Source: a virus. From it: a stretch of DNA of 25,143 nucleotides. Below, piece after piece: positions 15,017 to 22,026 of the stretch. Under the pieces are notes generated by a model that was not told the DNA's origin, did not search any database, and worked only from the letters and a program-made list of their open reading frames with translations. Within the stretch, counting starts at the first letter, position 1, and each line of letters begins with the position of its first letter. The translations under genes and the position numbers were made by a program. The stretch covers positions 1 through 25,143 of the IMG/VR virus record IMGVR_UViG_3300042452_000183; one strand, 5' to 3'.

Positions 15017-15247
15017 TTAGCGATACTTTGATGTTTTATTCGCAATCTTCTTGGGCTGTTTTACAAATTGCTTTCCAGCCTTGTTGCCCTTGGCCTTGGC
15101 GCGATTAGTCGCGGCCTTCTCTGCGGGAGACAATGCACTCCACGCAGCATCGGGAAGGTAGCGTTTCTTGCCCTTGGACGGAGAATTGTCCGAAGTGCGC
15201 CACTTCTGTTCTGTCCATTTCTTGAGTGATTCTTGTGACTTCTTCAT
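15017..15247 (-). CDS. Short basic phage protein (KKWTEQKWRTS family)
   Basis: The 76-aa, highly basic protein opens SLKKWTEQKWRTSDNSPS, then has KRYLPDAAWSALSPAEKAAT and ends GKQFVKQPKKIANKTSKYR. This layout is a widespread small family in aquatic phages and giant viruses (possibly the one catalogued as DUF5872; the number is from memory). The ATG at 15247 is chosen because the preceding gene stops at 15252. It is one of three adjacent short basic genes. DNA or virion association is plausible from charge, but function is unknown. Confidence 0.75.
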   Translation of the reverse strand: MKKSQESLKKWTEQKWRTSDNSPSKGKKRYLPDAAWSALSPAEKAATNRAKAKGNKAGKQFVKQPKKIANKTSKYR

Positions 15248-15251
15248 ATTA

Positions 15252-15437
15252 TTAGTTTTTATAGCTGCCGCCATTGGCCTTGTATTCTCTAGCCAATAGC
15301 TGGGCTTTTCTCCCACTCCACTCACCCTTGTCTCCACCCTTAGTGCCAGCTTTGATCTTTTGGTATAGGCGTTTACGCATTGCTGGCTTGGTGTAGTTGC
15401 CAGCGGCATTGACCGTTGATTTAGATTTCTTCTTCAT
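15252..15437 (-). CDS. Short basic phage protein (GGxxGxWSxRKAQLL family)
   Basis: The 61-aa basic protein reads KSTVNAAGNYTKPAMRKRLY, then GTKGGDKGEWSGRKAQLLAR, ending YKANGGSYKN. The Gly-Gly, Trp-Ser, RKAQLLA and GGxYK elements mark a small family seen in many marine and freshwater phages. The ATG at 15437 gives a start 4 bases after the upstream stop. Function is unknown; the charge suggests nucleic-acid contact. Confidence 0.75.
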   Translation of the reverse strand: MKKKSKSTVNAAGNYTKPAMRKRLYQKIKAGTKGGDKGEWSGRKAQLLAREYKANGGSYKN

Positions 15438-15441
15438 AGTA

Positions 15442-15699
15442 TTAACAATCCCATTTTTTCCTCGACCAGTAGTTGGCAGAGAGTTTGTTTCCTGTTCCCT
15501 TGATGCCTCCAGAACGGGCACAATAGCTTTTCTTTCGGGCTGGCTGATCCTTCTTAATAGACATATTTGGATCACCAAATCTGACAAGCTTCACTTCGTC
15601 GCCCTGCTTGGCTAAGACCGCAAACTTCTTCGGCCCGCCAGATGTCCGTTTTGGCTTGTTGTAGCCACTGAATTTTTCTCCTCTGTATTCGATACTCAT
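15442..15699 (-). CDS. Short basic phage protein (KLVRFGDPNMSI family)
   Basis: The 85-aa protein contains NKPKRTSGGPKKFAVLAK, VKLVRFGDPNMSIKKD, ARKKSYCARSGGIKG and NKLSANYWSRKKWDC. The order 'KPKRTP.., VKLIRFG, ..YxAR.., SAxYW' is characteristic of a small phage family often found next to the two genes that follow here. Cys at YCAR and at the C-terminus could bind metal, but only two are present. ATG at 15699 lies 4 bases after the nuclease stop. Function unknown; possible minor virion or DNA-associated protein. Confidence 0.75.
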   Translation of the reverse strand: MSIEYRGEKFSGYNKPKRTSGGPKKFAVLAKQGDEVKLVRFGDPNMSIKKDQPARKKSYCARSGGIKGTGNKLSANYWSRKKWDC

Positions 15700-15703
15700 A
15701 GTT

Positions 15704-16576
15704 TTATTTAGTTGTTAGATTTCTTCCATAGCCACACCACTGACGCACCTGACAGAAGTGGAGACACCTCGTATCCTCCCCATCCCTTCTCTCGACGGCA
15801 CCAGATATTCTCTTTGAGTGTAACAAAGCTTCAGCTTCAGATCCATACAGCCCTCCATTGACGGCACGTTTCGCTCCTTTTTCTTTGAGGACGGCCCACG
15901 TTGTGGGCTTGGCCCAACGCTCTTCCTCGGTGCAGACTGGTATGTCATCTTCCTTTTCTACCAGCTTTGCGGCGTTGTGCAAGGCGATACGGGAGCGGAT
16001 GTATGCCATTGTTTCGGCCTCATGCCAGATCTGAAGCGGGATTTCTTGGATGGCGCACTTGGGATAGTCTGCTTTAAATTCGGAATCTTTTCTTCGCCAG
16101 TCCTTCATAACAAGAAGAATAGCAATCTTCTTGGGATGGATTCCGTTGTGTTCGCAGAGGAGTTTGTTGACGTTGGCTTGCTTCGTCCAGTCTAACCTGT
16201 CGTCACTCATGGCCTTGTAGACACTGGAGACCTTGTAGTCCCACAGGGTTTCCGTCTCGCGGTCATAGAGGTCGATCTGTCCTCCCAACTTGACCCCATC
16301 TACATCGATATAAAAGCGTTGCTCGCAGACGTAGCGTTCGGGATTCCTCTTGGCAATCTGTTCCAGAACGTAGTGGTTGGCCGTGCCCAACATCGTCCAC
16401 ACTTTCTCGGAACAGTCCATGGTGATCTGATCTGCATGGCGTCTCCACAATTCAGAGATCTTGGGAGGTTGGGCTAATCCTGTGGTAGTGATGTCGGACT
16501 CGCCCTTGCTGTAGGTGTCCTCGCTAACCAAGTCCACAAAAGGCTGGGGCAAATTGAATTTATTTGTGATGTTCAT
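15704..16576 (-). CDS. PD-(D/E)XK nuclease with C-terminal cysteine cluster (Cas4/RecB-like)
   Basis: The 290-aa protein has all core motifs of the RecB/Cas4 nuclease group: GTANHYVLE (H68), CEQRF (E85), GGQIDLYD (D102), LWDYKVSS (D113, K115) and KQANVNK (Q133). Near the C-terminus TRCLHFCQVRQWCGYG gives C271, C275 and C281, and C215 lies upstream; four cysteines in this arrangement suggest an iron-sulfur cluster as in Cas4 and AddB, although the spacing C-x55-C-x3-C-x5-C is its own. It probably acts as a DNA exonuclease in phage recombination or replication. It sits between the DUF6496-like gene and the basic protein trio, in one operon. Confidence 0.85.
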   Translation of the reverse strand: MNITNKFNLPQPFVDLVSEDTYSKGESDITTTGLAQPPKISELWRRHADQITMDCSEKVWTMLGTANHYVLEQIAKRNPERYVCEQRFYIDVDGVKLGGQIDLYDRETETLWDYKVSSVYKAMSDDRLDWTKQANVNKLLCEHNGIHPKKIAILLVMKDWRRKDSEFKADYPKCAIQEIPLQIWHEAETMAYIRSRIALHNAAKLVEKEDDIPVCTEEERWAKPTTWAVLKEKGAKRAVNGGLYGSEAEALLHSKRISGAVERRDGEDTRCLHFCQVRQWCGYGRNLTTK

Positions 16577-16600
16577 ACTTGTCCCAGTGTATTTATGGAC

Positions 16601-16756
16601 TTACTTGCCCTTTTTCTTTTTGCTCATGCCAGCTTCGCTCAACGCGATTGCAATGGCTTGCTTGGGATTCTTGACCTTTTGACCAGAGCTACTTTTGAGT
16701 TTGCCCTTGCCGTATTCTTTCATTACTTTTGCGACTTTCTTTTTACCGTTTTTCAT
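16601..16756 (-). CDS. DUF6496-like small basic protein
   Basis: This 51-aa protein contains VMKEYGKGKLKSSSGQKVKN followed by PKQAIAIALSEAG and a KKKKGK tail, which is the pattern of DUF6496 proteins of bacteria and phages. Its ATG shares one base with the stop of the SWIM gene (TAATG), suggesting coupled translation. The charge suggests nucleic-acid binding; the function is not known. Confidence 0.85.
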   Translation of the reverse strand: MKNGKKKVAKVMKEYGKGKLKSSSGQKVKNPKQAIAIALSEAGMSKKKKGK

Positions 16757-17001
16757 TATGCTGCTTTTTCTAGTTGGTTGTTGTTTGACTTCGGCGTTTT
16801 GACGCCCAAGAGTTTACAGATATATCGGATGTGGAAGCACTCTTTGCGGAATTGATAGCTTGGACAAGTGCAGGTGACTGGGTCTTCGGTGAGGTCAACG
16901 AGGTAGTAGTCTTCTCGGTTGGTGCGTGACTGGACAAGAAATGTTCCCTGATCATGCGGCAGAATTTCAATGCCCTTTCCATAGCTAGTTGTTGTCAACA
17001 T
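16756..17001 (-). CDS. SWIM zinc-finger protein
   Basis: The 81-aa protein has the SWIM metal-binding pattern C-x-C-x8-C-x-H at C44, C46, C55 and H57 (VTCTCPSYQFRKECFHI), followed by a helix (YICKLLGV). SWIM modules usually bind DNA or proteins, often within recombination complexes. The ATG at 17001 overlaps the upstream gene by 17 bases; an earlier in-frame start would only add a hydrophobic leader inside that gene. Co-occurrence with the nuclease two genes downstream suggests a role in phage DNA metabolism; that is inference. Confidence 0.8.
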   Translation of the reverse strand: MLTTTSYGKGIEILPHDQGTFLVQSRTNREDYYLVDLTEDPVTCTCPSYQFRKECFHIRYICKLLGVKTPKSNNNQLEKAA

Positions 17002-17158
17002 ATTCAAGCATTGCATCGGCGGTAGAAAAAGCAACGTTTGCTATTTTATCAAAATCTTCATCATACTCTGGTTCGGTATTTCGGTTGGCGCAAAATCCCG
17101 AAAGAGCCATTCCAGCAAACCAATCACGGAGAGATATGTTGTCGGGCTTGTCGTTCAT
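16985..17158 (-). CDS. Small phage protein (LRDWFAGMAL family)
   Basis: This 57-aa protein, NISLRDWFAGMALSGFCANR then NVAFSTADAMLEYVDNN, belongs to a very common short phage/prophage family with 'SLRDyFAaxAmxG...iAxxAYxiADAML'. Its ATG overlaps the TGA of the 215-aa gene (ATGA). Function unknown despite its frequency. Confidence 0.8.
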   Translation of the reverse strand: MNDKPDNISLRDWFAGMALSGFCANRNTEPEYDEDFDKIANVAFSTADAMLEYVDNN

Positions 17159-17802
17159 TTTGCTTCCTCCTCTGGTTGTGGGGTTTTGAGGGACTCGGCT
17201 TTGCTTGCGCCCCAGCCTAGCTCTTCAGTGCTATATGCACTGATTGGCATGCCAGAAATATACCCCTGCCTATCGGCCTGAATGAAGAGGGTGGTTGCAA
17301 TGCCTTGGCGGTGGGCGTCTGGCAAATCAAGCTCAATGGCAATGTCGTTAGCCTTCTTAACACATAGACGCATGAGGTTTGCCGCCTGACACAGAAATAC
17401 TTTTGCCTTGCGGTCTACTGGGTCTAAAGCGGGCTGTTCTTTTCGGGATTCGTGGGCATTTTCTCGCACGGGTTGGACTTCCCTCTTGGGCAGCTTTGCC
17501 GCCTCATCGGGCGCAATTTTGCCAACCTCTTTAATAATCACGGTGTCAGTATCCTTCCGATCATCTCCACAGGTTTTGAGGTGAATTTCTTTTCCAAGAA
17601 ATGGAATAAAGGCATCAGCTATGGACTTCTTTTTTGTCCAATAATTACGCCTAACTCCGCTTGCTTCAAGTTCAATGACGCACAGTGTATTGTTTTTAAC
17701 CCACTTTGGCAGTGCGGCAACCGTGACATTGCGCCCCTCTCTAAGCTTGGAATGCTGGATTGCTGGATGGTTTTCGTATTGGATTGGTTTTTGGAATGAC
17801 AT
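17155..17802 (-). CDS. Hypothetical protein, possible DNA-metabolism role
   Basis: The 215-aa protein heads the leftward operon. The N-terminal half (about 20-95) is beta-like (RNVTVAALPKWVKNNTLCVI, ELEASGVRRNYWTKKKS, IHLKTCGDDRKDTDTVIIKE), followed by a charged linker and a helical C-terminal part (AKVFLCQAANLMRLCVKKAN; GIATTLFIQADRQGYI) with an acidic tail. The latter resembles a domain often encoded beside phage recombination genes ('xxxTLFIxxxR'). ATG at 17802 (MSFQKP) is preferred over TTG at 17844, which would overlap the candidate promoter. A single-strand-binding or recombination-accessory role is possible but not shown. Confidence 0.7.
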   Translation of the reverse strand: MSFQKPIQYENHPAIQHSKLREGRNVTVAALPKWVKNNTLCVIELEASGVRRNYWTKKKSIADAFIPFLGKEIHLKTCGDDRKDTDTVIIKEVGKIAPDEAAKLPKREVQPVRENAHESRKEQPALDPVDRKAKVFLCQAANLMRLCVKKANDIAIELDLPDAHRQGIATTLFIQADRQGYISGMPISAYSTEELGWGASKAESLKTPQPEEEAK

Positions 17803-17817
17803 ATGGTTTTGGTATTC

Positions 17818-17844
17818 TCTATATCCGACACTCGGCTTTGTCAA
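17818..17844 (-). promoter_or_regulatory. Candidate promoter for the leftward operon
   Basis: On the minus strand TTGACA (17844-17839) and TATAGA (17823-17818) are separated by 15 bases, short for a sigma70 promoter. They would start transcription within about 10 bases of the ATG at 17802. The location between a terminator-like hairpin and the first gene supports it; the spacing and unknown host weaken it. Confidence 0.35.
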
Positions 17845-17864
17845 ACGTTCAAAGTATTTTCGAT

Positions 17865-17906
17865 AAAAAGGCGGAGGGTAGGAAAAACCACTAACCTACC
17901 CCCCGC
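17865..17906 (-). terminator. Terminator-like hairpin in the divergent intergenic region
   Basis: Arms 17871-17882 (gcggagggtagg) and 17895-17906 (cctaccccccgc) pair at 11 of 12 positions around a 12-base loop. Read on the minus strand the stem is followed by CTTTTT, as in intrinsic terminators. It would stop leftward transcripts entering from behind the rightward cassette, just before the leftward operon starts. It could instead be a leader or attenuator if a promoter lies upstream of it. Confidence 0.55.
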
Positions 17907-18030
17907 GATCATACACATGAAAACGAGGGAGAACACACCCTCAGACCATGAACCTAACAGATTCGTTCAATCTTGCAAGGGGAAAATGACCTTGCTAGGA
18001 TTGGTCTTTTAGAGTAGGTTCTCCAGACAA

Positions 18031-19998
18031 ATGGCCGAAAACCCGCCCCTAAATCGTTTTTATGTCCTTGGTTATTCCGCCAACGACAAGGACTTTCCGA
18101 TCATATCCGCCAACCTTGATCCTAGAGTGGCTGGATACAAGGTTCCCGAAGATCTTTCTACCTGTCCAGATAAGCGGTATCCGAACCATGTATTTACAGG
18201 TGCCCAGCCCCTCTCTGGGGACGAGCGGGTGCGCCATGTCTGGGAGATCCTCCCCTCTCCTTATGTTCCGTTTACCCGCTATGATGATGACCTTGGCCCT
18301 GTTCAGGGACGGAGGCGGTCTGTTAAAAATGATGGGCAAGTCGCAAGTCTGGCAGCGGATAAAAAAGTAACCTACGATGCTCGCGAGGGTTCGGCCATTG
18401 TCTATACCGAACTTGAGGAGACTTGGTCTACTGCCACCGATGACGATGGAAATTCCCTTTTTCCGATTCGGGATCGGGATTTTTACGATGCCTCACGCGG
18501 CCCCGTCCAAGAACGCCGCCAACTCTTTGTCCCCACAGGAGAAGAAGAGGGCTCTCTGGAAAACGTCAACGGAGTCATCACCCAGACCAGCTATGAACCC
18601 TACAATGAATTTCTTTCGGTCAAGATTGTCCAGACCTATAGCGTGGACGGGCCAGCTTTGGTCGGGAAAGCCACCAATAACGATGGCCAACTAACAACTG
18701 TTACCACTCAGCGCAAGGGAGCCAAAGATTATGTGGCCCCCAGCCCGACAGCAACTCGCACGGTTGAGGCTAGTCGTGAAGACGCTGAATCTTTAATTGA
18801 AAGAATTATCGATTCTCCAAATGTCTTTGATCAAAAACAGCTTTCGGTATCAAAGCCAGATGTTATTCCAGCACAATTCAGGGCAAGCAACCCACCCCAT
18901 ACATCCGTTCTTACAGAAGCTGGATCATCGGCAACAATGCCAACACTTGGGGAAGACGAGCTTGAGTCTTCGATTGCAAGATCAACAGAACATACCGTAA
19001 GAAAGTCTGTAACTTCAGCAGACAACCAAGATTTTCCAGTTCTTTCGGGGCAAGAGTATGATGCCTCTGTAGATGTTTATCTTCCGTTTAACGAAGAAAT
19101 CACAGAATCTGGTGCAAAAACTGGATCAAGCAATACATTTATTGACCCTCTATCTGAGGAATTTGATCTTGTTAGGACAATAGACGTTGATTCCATCAAA
19201 GAACAGTTATCTTCAATTTTGTTGGAGTTTCCAACCAGAACAAATTTAAGTCTTCCGCCAATTCTTAAAAGCGTGAATGTAATATGGAATTCTGTAAAAG
19301 AAAATGCAAAATTTGAAAGCGACTTTACGGGATTTTCAAATGGAACAAGTTATAGCTTGAGCGCCGACGAGGACGGAGACTCCTCTGCAACAATAACTGT
19401 AAATCCTTCGTTTCAGATTAAACTTGAAGAGGTCTACGGAAACAATATTCCAACAACAAGTTACTTTTTCTTTCTTCCTTATCCCGTCACAATTGCTTCG
19501 ATTTTAGAGAAAGTAAATGCGCTACAATGGCCAGTGCTTAAACCAGTTTCTAATGTTTTGTCCGCGACTGGAGAAAGCAAGACAGTTCAAGTAAGAGCCA
19601 CTGTAAACGCTGGAGTTTCCGTAAGCCCAACCAATCAAACAAGCACGAAAAAGATTGGAACTGGAAATTCTTATAGGGCGTCAATTACGACAGAAACAAT
19701 AACAATACCGCCATGCTTGCATGGATATGTCCCAATAACAGATGTGGGGTCAAAAACCGCAACAGCGAAAGCGGAAGTTAATGTGGGATGGCCATCTGCT
19801 TATAATTTTCCAGTGGTAAACGTAAAAGCATCTGGAACAATAGATGTTGAAGGAAACACTCCACAGGGGCTATCTGCAACTGATCCTGATGATATACCTA
19901 GAGAAGGAAGATACTTGATAGATTCCCGTGTTGAGATATATCAATATGGATATGCAAAAGTATATGCAGAAGTTTTAGACGCAAGTGTTTTTGCTTAA
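18031..19998 (+). CDS. Tail/structural-type protein with internal repeats
   Basis: The 655-aa protein has no signal peptide and is beta-rich with many Ser/Thr/Asp. The N-terminal third has repeated units with an 'FP..., YDxxxGPVQxRR' core: TRYDDDLGPVQGRRRS (about 83-97) and DFYDASRGPVQERRQL (about 150-165), with weaker copies near 21 (KDFPIISANLDP) and 334 (QDFPVLSGQEYDAS). The C-terminal half (about 380-655) is unrelated, with LPPILKSVNVIWNSVKENA and beta-strand-rich segments. The coding sequence changes from about 60% GC (18481-18540) to 37% GC (19201-19260), with Arg codons shifting from CGN to AGA near codon 250. It is probably a tail, fibre or baseplate component; exact role unknown. Confidence 0.8.
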   Translation: MAENPPLNRFYVLGYSANDKDFPIISANLDPRVAGYKVPEDLSTCPDKRYPNHVFTGAQPLSGDERVRHVWEILPSPYVPFTRYDDDLGPVQGRRRSVKNDGQVASLAADKKVTYDAREGSAIVYTELEETWSTATDDDGNSLFPIRDRDFYDASRGPVQERRQLFVPTGEEEGSLENVNGVITQTSYEPYNEFLSVKIVQTYSVDGPALVGKATNNDGQLTTVTTQRKGAKDYVAPSPTATRTVEASREDAESLIERIIDSPNVFDQKQLSVSKPDVIPAQFRASNPPHTSVLTEAGSSATMPTLGEDELESSIARSTEHTVRKSVTSADNQDFPVLSGQEYDASVDVYLPFNEEITESGAKTGSSNTFIDPLSEEFDLVRTIDVDSIKEQLSSILLEFPTRTNLSLPPILKSVNVIWNSVKENAKFESDFTGFSNGTSYSLSADEDGDSSATITVNPSFQIKLEEVYGNNIPTTSYFFFLPYPVTIASILEKVNALQWPVLKPVSNVLSATGESKTVQVRATVNAGVSVSPTNQTSTKKIGTGNSYRASITTETITIPPCLHGYVPITDVGSKTATAKAEVNVGWPSAYNFPVVNVKASGTIDVEGNTPQGLSATDPDDIPREGRYLIDSRVEIYQYGYAKVYAEVLDASVFA

Positions 19999-20003
19999 TT
20001 GTT

Positions 20004-20432
20004 ATGGCTGGAAAATTAGATGATCCAAATTTTGGTTCGGCAAAACCAGCAGAAGATCCGTATAAACAAAACCGTGCCTCTCTTGCCGAAAAAAGAGAAG
20101 AAAGATTTCAAAAACAGGTAGCAAGAGAGCTAAAACGCGGGCGACTTTCCGAAAATACAAAACGCCAATTAGCCGAAAGACAGTTGTCGCAATTCGTCTC
20201 AAGCACACTGTCCGAAAAAAGATCGTTTTTGTCTTCAACAAATTTGTCACAATCCCAGAAAAATTCACCTATTCAATCCACAAGATCAGAAACTCCAGAC
20301 ACATCTATACTAAGATCTGGCGGTATTGGAGGAAATAAAACATATTTTATTTTTACAGCAGATATTTGCGTCGATGGAGAAGCAAAGAAAATAGACCTTC
20401 TTTCTGTTAGCGGGCCCTATGGAGAAGAATAG
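20004..20432 (+). CDS. Hypothetical protein of the rightward cassette
   Basis: The 142-aa protein has a charged helical N-terminal part (ASLAEKREERFQKQVARELK) that looks coiled-coil, a Ser/Gln-rich linker (about 70-100) and a small C-terminal beta segment (GNKTYFIFTADICVDGEAKK). ATG at 20004 lies 5 bases after the previous stop, and its end overlaps the next gene by 14 bases. AT-rich like its neighbours. It may be a small structural or chaperone protein for the preceding one; not recognised. Confidence 0.7.
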   Translation: MAGKLDDPNFGSAKPAEDPYKQNRASLAEKREERFQKQVARELKRGRLSENTKRQLAERQLSQFVSSTLSEKRSFLSSTNLSQSQKNSPIQSTRSETPDTSILRSGGIGGNKTYFIFTADICVDGEAKKIDLLSVSGPYGEE

Positions 20433-21267
20433 CTTCTTTCATCTTGGGCTTTTTCCGTTTTGTTTTTTATCAGACAAAGAGGAAGAAGAAATAAACATAG
20501 AGGTTGCGGAAAGAGACGAGGATTATTCTGGATCGTATGCTGGAACACTTTTCCCAATAAGGTGCGAACTTGATCAGGCGATGGCCTTGTTTTGGAGAAT
20601 AAAAAAAATAAAACTTACGGCAAAACTTTCAGACATAAGAATTACTGAAACAGAATCTAGCAGAACAGAGGTATACGATATTGCCGAAATAAAGAGCGGT
20701 AGCGAATTTATAACTACAAACATAGAAACAGAAGACCCGCTGGAGTCGTTAAGATTAAGGGTTTGCGGACCTCCGTATCAATTAGATTCAGAGTTTGAAT
20801 CTACATCTGGATCAATATTTACAAATCTTGAAACAGGTGAAATTTTAGATGGAAAAAAAACAGAAACCGAAGGAATATCCGTGGAGTGGTTTGCCGCTTC
20901 TCCGTACGAAGGTAGACGCGGAATTTCAAAATTAAACTTTGGAGGAAACAAAGAAAACTCGCGTGACTATATTTATATGCCATATCTTCAATTTGTATTT
21001 TCAAGATACAACGATTTTTGGACAACATATTTCCCGCATTTTGACAGAACTGACCCGCGCAAAGGATTACGCACATATACAAGAACTGGAGACACAAAAA
21101 ACATCTCAATAAACATTCCAGAGCTTGGATCTGTCAACATGACATTTTATCAAATTATTACAAATAGACAACGATCAATAGATCCTCCGCTGTCAGCTGA
21201 CTCAGGAGGCGGAGATGCTACATTTTCAAATTGGGATGTTGAGTTATGGGAGAAAGCGGAAGAATAG
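20419..21267 (+). CDS. Hypothetical structural-type protein of the rightward cassette
   Basis: The 282-aa protein shows alternating strand-like segments (GTLFPIRCELDQAMALFWRI, KIKLTAKLSDIRITET, LESLRLRVCGPPYQL, YIYMPYLQFVFSRYNDFW, ISINIPELGSVNMTFYQI). The start of the chain is hydrophobic (FFHLGLFPFCFL) but is followed by acidic residues, so secretion is doubtful. The gene is AT-rich (38% GC at 20641-20700). It overlaps the previous gene by 14 bases and the next by 22, so translation is probably coupled. A virion role is inferred from the tail-type neighbour; the family is not recognised. Confidence 0.7.
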   Translation: MEKNSFFHLGLFPFCFLSDKEEEEINIEVAERDEDYSGSYAGTLFPIRCELDQAMALFWRIKKIKLTAKLSDIRITETESSRTEVYDIAEIKSGSEFITTNIETEDPLESLRLRVCGPPYQLDSEFESTSGSIFTNLETGEILDGKKTETEGISVEWFAASPYEGRRGISKLNFGGNKENSRDYIYMPYLQFVFSRYNDFWTTYFPHFDRTDPRKGLRTYTRTGDTKNISINIPELGSVNMTFYQIITNRQRSIDPPLSADSGGGDATFSNWDVELWEKAEE

Positions 21268-21752
21268 ACCACACCACTCTACACAGGGTCATTTTAGACA
21301 ATGGTGGAAAAATAGTTGGCGGATATGTAAGGGAGTGGATGGTAAACGGAGAACCGTCCGACCATGGATGGTCTGATGTGGATTGTATTTTTGCAACCCC
21401 ACAAGGAGAGCAAGCGGCAATCCTTGGAATAAAAGAAAGCTTTGGTGACGAGGCTCCGTCAATCGATGTGCGCCAACAAACAACGCATTTCACCGACTTT
21501 TATTGCAATTGCTGGGAATTTGACGGAAAAATAAAAATGATCCATCCAGCAAATTCAAGAATGACATTTGAAGAGCTTGCGGAAGAAACAAGTTCAAAAA
21601 TTGCCAGATGCATTTATTCTTGGTGGTTTTCCTCGCGACTGCAATATCGCGTAAGAAAACTTATTTTAAGGGGCTGGACTATTCACCACCCCAACAAGGA
21701 GCCAGTTTCAAGTGGTTTACTTAATACCACAATCAGGGGTTCAATGGCCTGA
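21246..21752 (+). CDS. Nucleotidyltransferase-fold protein
   Basis: The 168-aa protein contains KIVGGYVREWM (G25, G26, R29) followed by GWSDVDCIFA (D44, D46), the head motif of Pol-beta/poly(A)-polymerase type nucleotidyltransferases ('GGxVRD ... DxD'). D74 in SIDVRQ may be the third carboxylate. The helical tail KIARCIYSWWFSSRLQYRVR followed by LILRGWTI is like the helix after the catalytic domain in CCA-adding enzymes, but the tRNA-binding arms are absent. The substrate could be an RNA end, protein or small molecule. It ends the rightward cassette and converges on the HTH gene with a 20-base overlap. Confidence 0.6.
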   Translation: MGESGRIDHTTLHRVILDNGGKIVGGYVREWMVNGEPSDHGWSDVDCIFATPQGEQAAILGIKESFGDEAPSIDVRQQTTHFTDFYCNCWEFDGKIKMIHPANSRMTFEELAEETSSKIARCIYSWWFSSRLQYRVRKLILRGWTIHHPNKEPVSSGLLNTTIRGSMA

Positions 21753-22026
21753 CAAAGTTTATCTCTCTTGTAACCCCATTAATAAATATTTTGCGCTTGA
21801 TTCGTTCCAATTTACCCTCATTGGCGATATGATTTATTCTCGGCCTTGAGAGACCAGAATCTCTTGCGGCCTGTTGGACCGTTTTCCATCCTTCAGCGTT
21901 CATAGACTCAATTGTGGTTTTTTCGTTTTCGGCGTTGAAGGACGCCCAAACGCTGTCCCAAGACGGGACTACAATTTTAGGAGCGGGCTTTTTTGTTCTA
22001 CTAGTTTTGCTATGTGTTGTTTCCAT
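21733..22026 (-). CDS. Helix-turn-helix DNA-binding protein
   Basis: The 97-aa protein has a basic N-terminus (SKTSRTKKPAPK) and an HTH core WKTVQQAARDSGLSRPRINH followed by EGKLERIKRKIFINGVTREI, a helix-turn-helix plus beta-wing pattern similar to excisionase/MerR-like DNA readers. It overlaps the phosphoesterase gene by 58 bases and no later in-frame start keeps the N-terminus, so the long overlap seems real. It may regulate the adjacent genes; no operator is evident. Confidence 0.65.
   Translation of the reverse strand: METTHSKTSRTKKPAPKIVVPSWDSVWASFNAENEKTTIESMNAEGWKTVQQAARDSGLSRPRINHIANEGKLERIKRKIFINGVTREINFVRPLNP

Noticed and set aside
17803-18012. Small plus-strand frame in the divergent intergenic region
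   Set aside because: It spans the hairpin and the candidate promoter, begins inside the leftward gene's leader and shows no protein-like pattern.
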